Positions 7,982 to 14,518 of a DNA stretch of 25,238 nt are shown here, piece after piece (within the stretch, counting starts at the first letter, position 1; each line of letters opens with the position of its first letter). The notes below the pieces were generated by a model. The model worked only from the letters and a program-made list of their open reading frames with translations. It was not told the DNA's origin and did no database searches. The position numbers were made by a program, and so were the translations under genes. Source of the stretch: Spirochaetales bacterium (GTDB lineage Bacteria; Spirochaetota; Spirochaetia; DAHUYW01); the NCBI GenBank assembly GCA_027306915.1, contig DAHUYW010000009.1, positions 104,253 to 129,490 on the forward strand, given 5' to 3'.

Positions 7982-8974
7982 TCAGGCCCTATCGCTGGAA
8001 AGGCTCTTAAGCACGCGCTTGAACTCAGCCGGCAGTCCCGCCTCGAAGCGCATCCTTGCCCCGGAGAGCGGATGCGCGAGCTCGATGCCCGCCGAGTGGA
8101 GGAACAACCCCTTCGCCCTCCATTCTTTGCGCACGCGTCTGTTTTTCTCCCAGTCCCCGTAGAGCTCGTCGCCCACAACGGGGTACCCGGCGCCCGACAG
8201 GTGGCGGCGAATCTGGTGCTTTCGCCCGGTGAGAATGCGCACCTCGAGGAGGGCGATCGGGAGCTCTGTCCAACCGTAGCGCCCGACGAGATGGACCTCT
8301 GACTCCGCAGAGCCTCCGTCGAGCGGCTCGCTGATTCGCGCTTCGGCCGGAGGCTCGCCGAAGACGAGCGCAAGGTACCACTTCTTGACGGCAAGCCTTT
8401 CGTCCCGCAGGCCGGAGGCGCCTCGGCCCTCCTTGAGCGCGTGCCCGATCAGGCCGGCCGCGTCTCTCGATTTCGCCACGAGAAGCACGCCGGTGGTGTT
8501 CCGGTCGAGTCTATGCACGAGAAAGGGCTCGAAACCGTGGGCCCGCCCGTAGTCCCGAAGCATCTCGATGAGGCTGATGCCGCTCGCCTCGCCGGGGTGA
8601 ACGGCGATCCTCGCCGGTTTGTCGAGGACCAGGAGGGTTTCGTCCTCATGCAGGATGGTGTACATCCCGCTGCTCTGTCTCGGGCGCGTCCGACCGCCGC
8701 CGGCGCCCGCAGCGGGCCCGCCGCCGGAGCCGGCGGCTTTCTTAGGGTCAAAGGCCCTCGCCTTCGTGGCGGTCTCGCGCAGCTCCTCCTCGACCGTCAC
8801 TTCCTCGCCCCCCGACACAAGCTGCGCTCCGTCGCGGACGCGGACGCCGTCGACGCGCACCCTCCCCTTGCGAAGCGCAGCAAAGAGGCCATTGCGGGAA
8901 AGCGCGGGCAGCTCCTCTTTGAGCACTCGGTCGAGCCGGCGAGGTCCGGGAAGCTGAGGTACATGAACGGTCAT
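7982..8974 (-). CDS. RluA/RluC/RluD-family 23S rRNA (or tRNA) pseudouridine synthase
   Basis: A 330-residue protein. The N-terminus (about 10-65) is an S4 RNA-binding domain (RRLDRVLKEELPALSRN...RKGRVRVDG). Residues 80-100 are a Gly/Ala-rich linker. The catalytic domain runs from about 104 to 325, with the LVLDKPARIAVHPG strand, the catalytic motif HRLDRNTTG with Asp157, the KKWYLALVFGE segment, and the LLEVRILTGRKHQIRRHL and GDELYGD motifs. The enzyme converts uridine to pseudouridine in rRNA or tRNA; the exact site cannot be told from sequence. The start ATG 8974 matches the family N-terminus. A promoter with TATAAA ends 8 nt upstream, so the leader is nearly absent. The low-complexity linker is odd but not disruptive. 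Family call is firm; RluC versus RluD is not resolved. Confidence 0.93.
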   Translation of the reverse strand: MTVHVPQLPGPRRLDRVLKEELPALSRNGLFAALRKGRVRVDGVRVRDGAQLVSGGEEVTVEEELRETATKARAFDPKKAAGSGGGPAAGAGGGRTRPRQSSGMYTILHEDETLLVLDKPARIAVHPGEASGISLIEMLRDYGRAHGFEPFLVHRLDRNTTGVLLVAKSRDAAGLIGHALKEGRGASGLRDERLAVKKWYLALVFGEPPAEARISEPLDGGSAESEVHLVGRYGWTELPIALLEVRILTGRKHQIRRHLSGAGYPVVGDELYGDWEKNRRVRKEWRAKGLFLHSAGIELAHPLSGARMRFEAGLPAEFKRVLKSLSSDRA

Positions 8975-8982
8975 CGCCTCAG

Positions 8983-9011
8983 TTTATAGTCGCGAGAGGC
9001 GCGAAGAGCAA
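8983..9011 (-). promoter_or_regulatory. Candidate promoter of the RluA-family gene, near-leaderless
   Basis: On the reverse strand TTGCTC (9011-9006) and TATAAA (8988-8983) are 17 bp apart. The predicted start near 8976 is only about 2 nt from the ATG at 8974. A GAGG lies between the -10 and the ATG but would be excluded from such a transcript. Confidence 0.45.
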
Positions 9012-9063
9012 GGCCGAAAGCAGGGCGCCCCTCGCGGGCGCTGCCGCGAGCCCTGCGTCCCGC

Positions 9064-9092
9064 TTCCAATCTCACTCCATCCGGTGTACGAT
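9064..9092 (+). promoter_or_regulatory. Candidate promoter of the diadenylate cyclase fusion gene
   Basis: TTCCAA (9064-9069) and TACGAT (9087-9092) are 17 bp apart. The predicted start near 9099 gives an 11-nt leader that just contains GGGAG (9100-9104), 5 nt before the ATG. The -35 match is poor. Confidence 0.35.
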
Positions 9093-9109
9093 CGAGCCTG
9101 GGAGCTGTC

Positions 9110-10438
9110 ATGGGGATCGCCGACTACCTTGCGGAAGAGCGGATCATTTTCCTCAAAGGCAAATCCAAGAAGGCAGTCTTCGAGGAGCTCGCCGCACGCC
9201 TCGCGCCCGAGCTGCCGAGCGGAGTCGACCGTTTCATGGTCCTGGAGGAGCTGTGGAAGCGCGAGACGCTGCTTTCGACGCGCGTCTCGTCGACCATCGC
9301 CATGCCGCACGCCATCATCCGGGCCATGAAGAACACGCTTCTTGCGATCGGCATCAGCCGCACCGGCATCGCCTACGACGACACCAAGGAGGACCTGCCC
9401 ATCCAGCTTGTAGCAATGCTGGTGGGGGGAGGGGCGGAGCACCTCCAAGCTCTGAGCGAGATTTCCTCGAAGCTCAACAACGACAATCTCTGCCGCGACC
9501 TTCTCCTCGCCCGCTCGCCGGCGGAGGTCTACGCCCTGCTCGCTAGCCCCTATACCGGCAAAGCCGGCCCTTCGGCCGCCGGTGCAGCCGAGGCCTCGGA
9601 GTTGACCGTGAGCCACGCGATTGCGCTTGCGGGCGAAGCGCATGCGTCACGGATCATCCTCCACGCCGACGCCGTCGCCGACGACGCCTATCTGGCACGC
9701 CTCGTCTCCAAGCACGGGGTCGTCCTCGTCACGACCGACAAGTCGCGCTTCCCGCCGGCGCGTTTTCCCGAAGGCTCCGTCATCTCCATTCCCTTCCGCG
9801 GCGTAAATCGGGCGAACCAGGTCGAAGTGAGCCTTCTCTTTCTCCTTTCGCAGGGTCTCATCAATAAGGGCGAGCGCGTCGTGAGCATTTACGGGGAGCC
9901 TCAGTCGGGGGTGTTCGACTCGGTCTTTTTCACCGATGTCGACCGCGAGTTCAAGCTGTACTTCGCCTTCGACTCGGAGGAGCGGCCCGACGACCTGGAC
10001 CAGCAGGTCCTGACCAGGGTGCTGCAGATCGCCAACGATCTCGCAATCGAGGGTCGCGAGGGCAAGTCGGTTGGCACGCTGTTCATAGTCGGGGACTATC
10101 AGAACGTGAGACGCTATTGCCAGCAACTCATCGTCAACCCCTTTCAGGGCTATCACGAGGAGGCACGCAACATCCTCGACCCCAGCCTCGAGGACACGAT
10201 CAAGGAGTACTCCCGCATCGACGGGGCCTTCATCATCCGCGGCGATGGCGTCATCATGTCCGCCGGCACCTACCTGAAGGCCGACAGCGCCCTGGACCAC
10301 TTCCACTCCGGTCTCGGGGCGCGGCACGCCGCCGCGGCAACCATCACCGCCATGACCAAGTCGATCGCGGTCGCGATCTCCGAATCGACTCAAAAGATCA
10401 GCCTCTTTCGCTCCGGCGAGCGGTTTCTCCAGTTCTAG
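9110..10438 (+). CDS. PTS EIIA-like / PK_C-like / diadenylate cyclase (DAC) fusion protein
   Basis: A 442-residue soluble protein with three parts. Residues 1-148 look like a PTS EIIA type-2 (fructose/PtsN) domain, with the phosphorylatable histidine in STIAMPHAI (H67). Residues about 155-275 (VSHAIALAGEAHASRIILHADA...) resemble the pyruvate-kinase C-terminal-like domain that precedes the cyclase in CdaZ/DacZ-type enzymes. Residues about 280-440 are a DisA_N/DAC domain with the DGA motif (D371-A373) and a G-x-R-H motif (R405-H406). The usual third residue of the RHR motif is Ala407 here. DAC domains make c-di-AMP from two ATP. The fusion suggests that PTS phosphorylation or a carbon/nitrogen signal controls c-di-AMP synthesis, which is an inference. 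ATG 9110 is preceded by GGGAG. No membrane segment is seen, unlike CdaA. Domain calls are confident for EIIA and DAC, moderate for PK_C. Confidence 0.85.
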   Translation: MGIADYLAEERIIFLKGKSKKAVFEELAARLAPELPSGVDRFMVLEELWKRETLLSTRVSSTIAMPHAIIRAMKNTLLAIGISRTGIAYDDTKEDLPIQLVAMLVGGGAEHLQALSEISSKLNNDNLCRDLLLARSPAEVYALLASPYTGKAGPSAAGAAEASELTVSHAIALAGEAHASRIILHADAVADDAYLARLVSKHGVVLVTTDKSRFPPARFPEGSVISIPFRGVNRANQVEVSLLFLLSQGLINKGERVVSIYGEPQSGVFDSVFFTDVDREFKLYFAFDSEERPDDLDQQVLTRVLQIANDLAIEGREGKSVGTLFIVGDYQNVRRYCQQLIVNPFQGYHEEARNILDPSLEDTIKEYSRIDGAFIIRGDGVIMSAGTYLKADSALDHFHSGLGARHAAAATITAMTKSIAVAISESTQKISLFRSGERFLQF

Positions 10439-10457
10439 CGGGCTGCTGCTGCGAACG

Positions 10458-10485
10458 TTGACACGCCCCGGCCCTTTGCGATTAT
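10458..10485 (+). promoter_or_regulatory. Candidate promoter of the microprotein-rpiB unit
   Basis: A perfect -35 TTGACA (10458-10463) is followed by GATTAT (10480-10485) at 16 bp. TATGGT (10483-10488) at 19 bp is the alternative. The leader to ATG 10509 would be about 17 nt and contains AAGGAA. Confidence 0.5.
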
Positions 10486-10508
10486 GGTAGTGTCGTAAAG
10501 AAGGAACC

Positions 10509-10607
10509 ATGGAAAAGATCTTCGGGCTTGCCGCTCTTGTCGTCGCGCTTGCGGGGGGATACTATCTCATCCGCCGAGAGCGCAAGGCGAACGGAAATCG
10601 GCCATAG
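10509..10607 (+). CDS. 32-residue single-span membrane microprotein
   Basis: The frame reads MEKIFGLAALVVALAGGYYL followed by IRRERKANGNRP and a TAG stop at 10605-10607. It shows one hydrophobic segment (about residues 4-20) with positive charges right after it, predicting an N-out/C-in anchored peptide. AAGGAA lies 4 nt before the ATG and a TTGACA-type promoter lies just upstream, so expression is plausible. It sits 42 bp before rpiB on the same strand, so the two may be co-transcribed. No homologue is recognised. Small membrane peptides often modulate a larger membrane protein, but nothing here shows which. Confidence 0.55.
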   Translation: MEKIFGLAALVVALAGGYYLIRRERKANGNRP

Positions 10608-10649
10608 GTCGAGCTCATTACCGCCCACCCGACGCCACGGAGTGAACAC

Positions 10650-11093
10650 ATGAAGGAACGAATTGCGATTGCGTCAGACCATGCCGGGTTCCGGCTCAAG
10701 GAGAGCCTGCGCGCCTTCCTCGCGGCCAAGGGCTACGAAGTCAGGGACTTCGGAACAAACTCCGAGGATCGAGTCGACTATCCTCTCTTCATCCGTCCGG
10801 CCGCCGAAGCGGTTTCGCGCGGCGAGTGCACGGTAGGGATCGTCATCGGCGGATCGGGCAACGGCGAGGCCATGGTGGCGAACAAGGTGAAAGGTATTCG
10901 CTGCGCGGTGTGCTGGAACACCGAGTCGGCACGCTTCGCCAAGGCGCACAACAATGCGAACGTCGTCGCGATGGGGGAGCGCCTTGTGTCCGACCACATG
11001 GCCCAGTGCGTTGTGGAAACCTGGCTGGAGACAGCCTACGAAGGCGGCCGCCACCAACAGCGCCTTGACGAGATTGCGCAGATGGAAAGCTAG
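10650..11093 (+). CDS. rpiB: RpiB/LacA/LacB-family sugar-phosphate isomerase (ribose-5-phosphate isomerase B)
   Basis: A 147-residue protein, the standard RpiB size. Key motifs are IASDHAGFRLKE (phosphate/ring-opening region), GTNSEDRVDYP, GGSGNGEAMVANKVKGIRCA and HNNANVVAMGER. Here the catalytic base position carries Glu73 within GGSGNGE, as in mycobacterial RpiB, rather than the Cys of the E. coli enzyme. The enzyme interconverts ribose-5-phosphate and ribulose-5-phosphate in the non-oxidative pentose phosphate pathway, in the cytoplasm. CGGAG lies about 8 nt before ATG 10650. It follows the small membrane peptide and ends 21 bp before the convergent GGDEF gene. A role with related aldose phosphates (allose or galactose) cannot be excluded. 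Confidence 0.93.
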   Translation: MKERIAIASDHAGFRLKESLRAFLAAKGYEVRDFGTNSEDRVDYPLFIRPAAEAVSRGECTVGIVIGGSGNGEAMVANKVKGIRCAVCWNTESARFAKAHNNANVVAMGERLVSDHMAQCVVETWLETAYEGGRHQQRLDEIAQMES

Positions 11094-11114
11094 CGGGAGT
11101 CGGCCTTCGGCTCG

Positions 11115-12221
11115 CTATTCGGCCACTACGCAGTTGCGTCCCTTGCTTTTCGCCCGATAGAGGAGCTCGTCGACCCGCTTGAGAAGCTGCTCCTCCCCCT
11201 CCTCGGGCCGAAGGTCCGTCACTCCGGCGCTTATCGTGATCCGCCACGGCACCCCGCGGAAGCTGTGCTGCTCGGCCGCCGTACGCATCCGCTCCGCCGC
11301 CGCGCACGCCTCCCGGAGGCTCGATCCGGTGAAAATGACGATGAACTCCTCCCCGCCGTAGCGGGCAACGACGTCCGAGTCCCGCAGCACGCCCAACATG
11401 GTGACTGCAATCTCCTTGAGCACCGAATCGCCGATAGGATGGCCGAGCTCGTCATTGATCCTCTTGAAAAGATCGACGTCAACCAGCCCGACGGAGAGCG
11501 GTACGTTATAGCGGCGCGCAACCGTCATTTCGTGGAGAAGACTTTCGACAAGGTAGCGGCGGTTGAAAAGCATGGTGAGTGAGTCTTTGAAGGAGAGCTC
11601 TTCGAGGATCGCATTCTTCTCCGCGAGCTCCCGCGTGACGTGGAAGTAGCGGATGTGGTCGCGCTCGAACTTGACCGCGAGAACGAAGGCCACGAGGGCG
11701 ATAATAGAGCTGTAAACAACCACCGGCATCGCGACCGGCGCGGCGACCGCAGTGAGCGCGAGAAAGGAGACCACCGCAGCAGCCGCGGCAAAGAGCCATA
11801 GGAAAAAGGTCCAATGTGCCCGGAAGAGGACGGCCACCCCGACGATGGCTCCTCCAACCGGGAGAAGGCCCCTCACGGCAGTTGGCAATGTGGCGTAACC
11901 GACGATCCCTCCCGCGACGACAACGACCCAAAAAGCAGCATGGAATGCATGGGAGCTCGTGCGGCCGGCCTTGAGGTTGAGCGAGAGACGGACAAAATAG
12001 AAAAGTGCGGCTGCTGCGAACGCGGACGCAGCCACCAGAGTCGTGAGCCCTCGTTCGCCCGCTCCTCCGTATACCGCGCGGCGGACCACGTAGATTACAA
12101 TGTCGACCGCAAAGGTGAGGATGCTGCCAAAGCGAAGGGTGACCTCGTTTTCGCGGTCCCGGTCGTCGGCGAACTCGGAAGCCCCCTCCGTAACGGGAAA
12201 GAGGTAGTGATCGGTGTTCAT
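11115..12221 (-). CDS. Membrane-bound GGDEF diguanylate cyclase
   Basis: A 368-residue protein. Residues about 33-183 contain around six hydrophobic segments, forming an unclassified membrane sensor. A short coiled-coil-like linker (about 188-210, VTRELAEKNAILEEL) leads to the GGDEF domain (about 210-365). The domain shows DSLTMLFNRRYL, the GLVDVDLFKRINDELGHPIGD metal/GTP motif, the inhibitory I-site RDSD (R280-D283) exactly five residues before the active-site GGEEF (289-293), and ISAGVTD. It should make c-di-GMP from two GTP with product feedback. GGGGGAG lies 3 nt before ATG 12221. It is 46 bp downstream of a small reverse-strand ORF and probably shares a transcript with it. The signal sensed is unknown. 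Confidence 0.93.
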   Translation of the reverse strand: MNTDHYLFPVTEGASEFADDRDRENEVTLRFGSILTFAVDIVIYVVRRAVYGGAGERGLTTLVAASAFAAAALFYFVRLSLNLKAGRTSSHAFHAAFWVVVVAGGIVGYATLPTAVRGLLPVGGAIVGVAVLFRAHWTFFLWLFAAAAAVVSFLALTAVAAPVAMPVVVYSSIIALVAFVLAVKFERDHIRYFHVTRELAEKNAILEELSFKDSLTMLFNRRYLVESLLHEMTVARRYNVPLSVGLVDVDLFKRINDELGHPIGDSVLKEIAVTMLGVLRDSDVVARYGGEEFIVIFTGSSLREACAAAERMRTAAEQHSFRGVPWRITISAGVTDLRPEEGEEQLLKRVDELLYRAKSKGRNCVVAE

Positions 12222-12267
12222 CGCTCCCCCGGGCGCAGGCGCTTCTTCCTTCGGCGCGGAAGCACTC

Positions 12268-12489
12268 CTATACCAGCAAGTTCACATACTGTCCGAGGCG
12301 CTCATCGAAAAAATAAAGCTTGAGGGCCTGGTCCTGCTGTCGGCTCCGACTGTCGGGACTCGCCTGTGCGCCCTGCATTTGATTGGTGCCGCCGGCAGCA
12401 TCCGCCTGTGACGCACTGCGCGCGCTCGAATAGTCGGCGGTCGACTGCACCGGCGTATAATAGTAATCGTCAACGGCTTGCACTGTCAT
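12268..12489 (-). CDS. Small protein of unknown function, probably co-transcribed with the GGDEF gene
   Basis: A 73-residue frame. The N-terminus (VDDYYYTPVQS) is Tyr-rich, residues about 15-53 are a Ser/Ala/Gln-rich low-complexity stretch, and the C-terminus (QALKLYFFDERLGQYVNLLV) is well composed and looks like a short folded or docking element. No family is recognised. It ends 46 bp before the GGDEF gene on the same strand. No Shine-Dalgarno is seen; a 9+1+9 inverted repeat (12503-12521) lies just upstream of its ATG. The protein-like C-terminus argues for a real gene, but it is short and unrecognised. Confidence 0.5.
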   Translation of the reverse strand: MTVQAVDDYYYTPVQSTADYSSARSASQADAAGGTNQMQGAQASPDSRSRQQDQALKLYFFDERLGQYVNLLV

Positions 12490-12502
12490 ACAAACACACC
12501 GT

Positions 12503-12521
12503 CGCGGCCGGTCCGGCCGCG
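12503..12521. repeat. Perfect 9+1+9 GC-rich inverted repeat
   Basis: CGCGGCCGG, one T, CCGGCCGCG. It lies 13 nt upstream of the small reverse-strand ORF (ATG 12489) and 63 nt before the forward DUF2161 gene. No T-run follows on either strand, so it is not a canonical terminator. It could be an operator or a hairpin in the leader of the small ORF. Confidence 0.6.
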
Positions 12522-12572
12522 TCCGTCCATTTCCCTTCCGCTTCTATAATACACCAACTTGCATGAACCTGC

Positions 12573-12578
12573 TATATT
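12573..12578 (+). promoter_or_regulatory. Candidate -10 element of the DUF2161 gene, predicting a leaderless mRNA
   Basis: TATATT lies at positions -12 to -7 relative to ATG 12585, and no Shine-Dalgarno is present. A perfect TATAAT further upstream (12545-12550) is an alternative that would give a leader of about 28 nt, still without a ribosome-binding site. Neither has a good -35. Confidence 0.35.
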
Positions 12579-12584
12579 AACCCC

Positions 12585-13358
12585 ATGTCCGGGAGCAAGG
12601 GATCCGCCAGGCGTCCACTCCGCGAGCGCGACCTTGCGGCGCCCATCTACCGCTATCTCCATGCAAACGGCTTCGAGGTTCGAAGCGAAGTGGGCGACTG
12701 TGACATCGCCGCTTCCAAGGGAGGCGAGCTTGTGGTTATCGAGCTCAAGCGCAGCCTTTCGATCGACCTCCTCCTCCAGGCGACCCAGCGGCAACGTGCC
12801 GCCGACTCGGTCTACGTCGCGATACCCTGGCCCGAAAAAGGGACAGTGACGAAGCGCTTCCGCCAGCTCTCTCACCTCCTCCGCCGCCTCGAGCTGGGCC
12901 TCATCCTCGTGTCCGCCTCACCCACGGCGCCCCGGATGGAGGTGCTGTTCCATCCCCTTCCCCTCCAGCGCAGGCGGGATCCCCGAAAGAGAAGGGCCAT
13001 CCTTGCCGAGATTGCGGGCCGAAGCGCCGATTTCAACTGGGCGGGCTCGGTGCACCAGCCGCTGGTCACGGCCTATCGCGAAAGCTCGATATTCGTCGCC
13101 TGCTGCCTCGAGCGCTTCGGCCCATCGAAACCTGCCCGACTGCGCTCTTGCGGAACCGGCCCCAAGACCCTCTCGATTCTCCAGGCGAACTACTACGGCT
13201 GGTTCGAGCGGGTGGAGCGCGGGGTCTACAGCTTGAGCGCGGCCGGGCGGGACGGCCTTGCGACCTACACCCAGCTCGCAGCGCTCTACCGGCGGAGGCT
13301 GGCCGCGCAGGAGAGTCCCGAGACCGACGCGGACCGCCCGGCCGCGGCAAGCGGCTGA
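12585..13358 (+). CDS. DUF2161-family PD-(D/E)XK-type phosphodiesterase-like protein
   Basis: A 257-residue protein. The N-terminal half has a nuclease-like core: YLHANGFEVRSEVGDCDIAA with the conserved Asp, then ELVVIELKRSLS containing an ExK-type motif, and LLLQATQRQRAADSVYVAIP. The C-terminal half has a winged-helix-like segment ending in ILQANYYGWFERVERGVYSL, diagnostic of DUF2161 (COG5482). The family is predicted to be a phosphodiesterase or nuclease with a DNA-binding C-terminus; its biological role is not known to me. It is transcribed away from the small reverse-strand ORF. Start ATG 12585 lacks a Shine-Dalgarno but a -10-like TATATT sits right before it. The Arg/Pro-rich middle (about 120-150) is variable in such proteins. 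Family call is good; activity is inferred. Confidence 0.85.
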   Translation: MSGSKGSARRPLRERDLAAPIYRYLHANGFEVRSEVGDCDIAASKGGELVVIELKRSLSIDLLLQATQRQRAADSVYVAIPWPEKGTVTKRFRQLSHLLRRLELGLILVSASPTAPRMEVLFHPLPLQRRRDPRKRRAILAEIAGRSADFNWAGSVHQPLVTAYRESSIFVACCLERFGPSKPARLRSCGTGPKTLSILQANYYGWFERVERGVYSLSAAGRDGLATYTQLAALYRRRLAAQESPETDADRPAAASG

Positions 13359-13435
13359 GGCGGCACTCCCGGCAGCCGCTTCCGCCGCTTTCGCTCGCCG
13401 CGACCGGGGGATAGGTTTTCGCCGCTTTTTCGTGG

Positions 13436-13441
13436 TATGAT
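13436..13441 (+). promoter_or_regulatory. Candidate -10 element of the alcohol dehydrogenase gene
   Basis: TATGAT (five of six consensus bases) lies 36 nt before ATG 13478. The -35 region is T-rich (TTTTCG) but poorly spaced. The 13359-13435 stretch holds nothing else I can support. Confidence 0.35.
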
Positions 13442-13477
13442 TGCCGAAGAGACCCTCGGTAGAGCGAACCTCACACC

Positions 13478-14473
13478 ATGAAGGCAATGTCATTGTCCCG
13501 CCCTGCGCGCGCTGAAAGGGCGCCTCTAAAGCTTGTTGACCTCAAGCGCCCCGAGCCCGGCCCAGGGCAGATCCGGGTCAAGGTTTCCGCCTGCGGCGTC
13601 TGCCATACCGATCTCCACATCGTCGAGGGAGACATCGATCTTCCGCACCTTCCCACCGTTCCCGGCCACGAGATCGTTGGGGTCGTCGACGCTCTCGGCG
13701 AGGGGGCGACGCGCTTCCAGCTCGGGGTGCGCGTCGGGATACCCTGGCTCCACCGGACCTGCGGAGAATGCCACTACTGTGCGACGGGCAGGGAAAACCT
13801 CTGCAGCCGCATCGAGCTCACCGGGGTCCACTCCGACGGCGGCTTCGCCGAGTGGACCCTTGCCGACGAGAGCTTTGCCTACGAGATCCCCGAGGCTTTC
13901 TCGGACGTCGAGGCGGCGCCCCTCCTGTGCGCCGGGGTCGTCGGCTATCGCGCCCTGGTCCGCAGCGGAATCAAGCCGGGTCAGCGCCTCGGCCTCTACG
14001 GCTTCGGGGCATCGGCCCATATCGTTATCCAAATCGCGCGCTATTGGGACTGCGAGGTCTTTGTCTTCACCCGAAACGAGCGCCACCGCGCTTTGGCCCG
14101 TGCCCTCGGCGCAGCCTGGGCGCGGGGTGCGGACGACGATCCGGGAGCCCACATGGAGGCGAGCATAATCTTTGCGCCCTCGGGCCCGCTCGTGCCCAAG
14201 GCGCTCGCGCGGCTCGGCCATGGAGGAACGCTGGTCCTCGGAGGGATTCACATGTCCGAGGTGCCGGCTCTTCCCTACGAGCTGCTCTGGCACGAGCGAA
14301 CGGTCTTGAGCGTCGCAAACAGCACACGCCATGACGTGATCGATCTCCTGCAGGTTGCGGCGGAGATTCCGATAAAGAGCACGATAGAGACGTATTCTCT
14401 CGAAGAGTCGAACGAGGTCTTGAACAAACTGAAGGCCGGCGAGGTGAACGGCGCGGCGGTGCTTCGCCTGTAG
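13478..14473 (+). CDS. Zinc-binding alcohol dehydrogenase family protein (AdhA/TIGR02822-like)
   Basis: A 331-residue medium-chain dehydrogenase. Catalytic zinc ligands are C39 in SACGVCHTD and H64-E65 in VPGHE; structural zinc ligands are C95, C98, C101 and C109 in CGECHYCATGRENLC. The cofactor-binding segment is GLYGFGASAHIVIQIA. The PLLCAGVVGYRAL motif and ILFAPSG-like segment (IIFAPSGPLVPKAL) match the short Adh subgroup often named zinc-binding alcohol dehydrogenase family protein. It likely oxidises alcohols or reduces aldehydes with NAD(P); the substrate is unknown. Start ATG 13478 fits the family N-terminus, with no strong Shine-Dalgarno. It is followed after 45 bp by an MFS transporter on the same strand. 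No signal peptide is seen. Confidence 0.93.
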   Translation: MKAMSLSRPARAERAPLKLVDLKRPEPGPGQIRVKVSACGVCHTDLHIVEGDIDLPHLPTVPGHEIVGVVDALGEGATRFQLGVRVGIPWLHRTCGECHYCATGRENLCSRIELTGVHSDGGFAEWTLADESFAYEIPEAFSDVEAAPLLCAGVVGYRALVRSGIKPGQRLGLYGFGASAHIVIQIARYWDCEVFVFTRNERHRALARALGAAWARGADDDPGAHMEASIIFAPSGPLVPKALARLGHGGTLVLGGIHMSEVPALPYELLWHERTVLSVANSTRHDVIDLLQVAAEIPIKSTIETYSLEESNEVLNKLKAGEVNGAAVLRL

Positions 14474-14485
14474 GAGCCTTCGCCC

Positions 14486-14514
14486 TTGACGGCCAGAACA
14501 CTGTGAGCTATCAA
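14486..14514 (+). promoter_or_regulatory. Candidate promoter just before the MFS gene
   Basis: TTGACG (14486-14491) and TATCAA (14509-14514) are 17 bp apart. The -10 ends only 4 bases before ATG 14519, so a transcript from here would be leaderless or use an internal start. Read-through from the dehydrogenase gene is an alternative. Confidence 0.35.
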
Positions 14515-14518
14515 TCCC

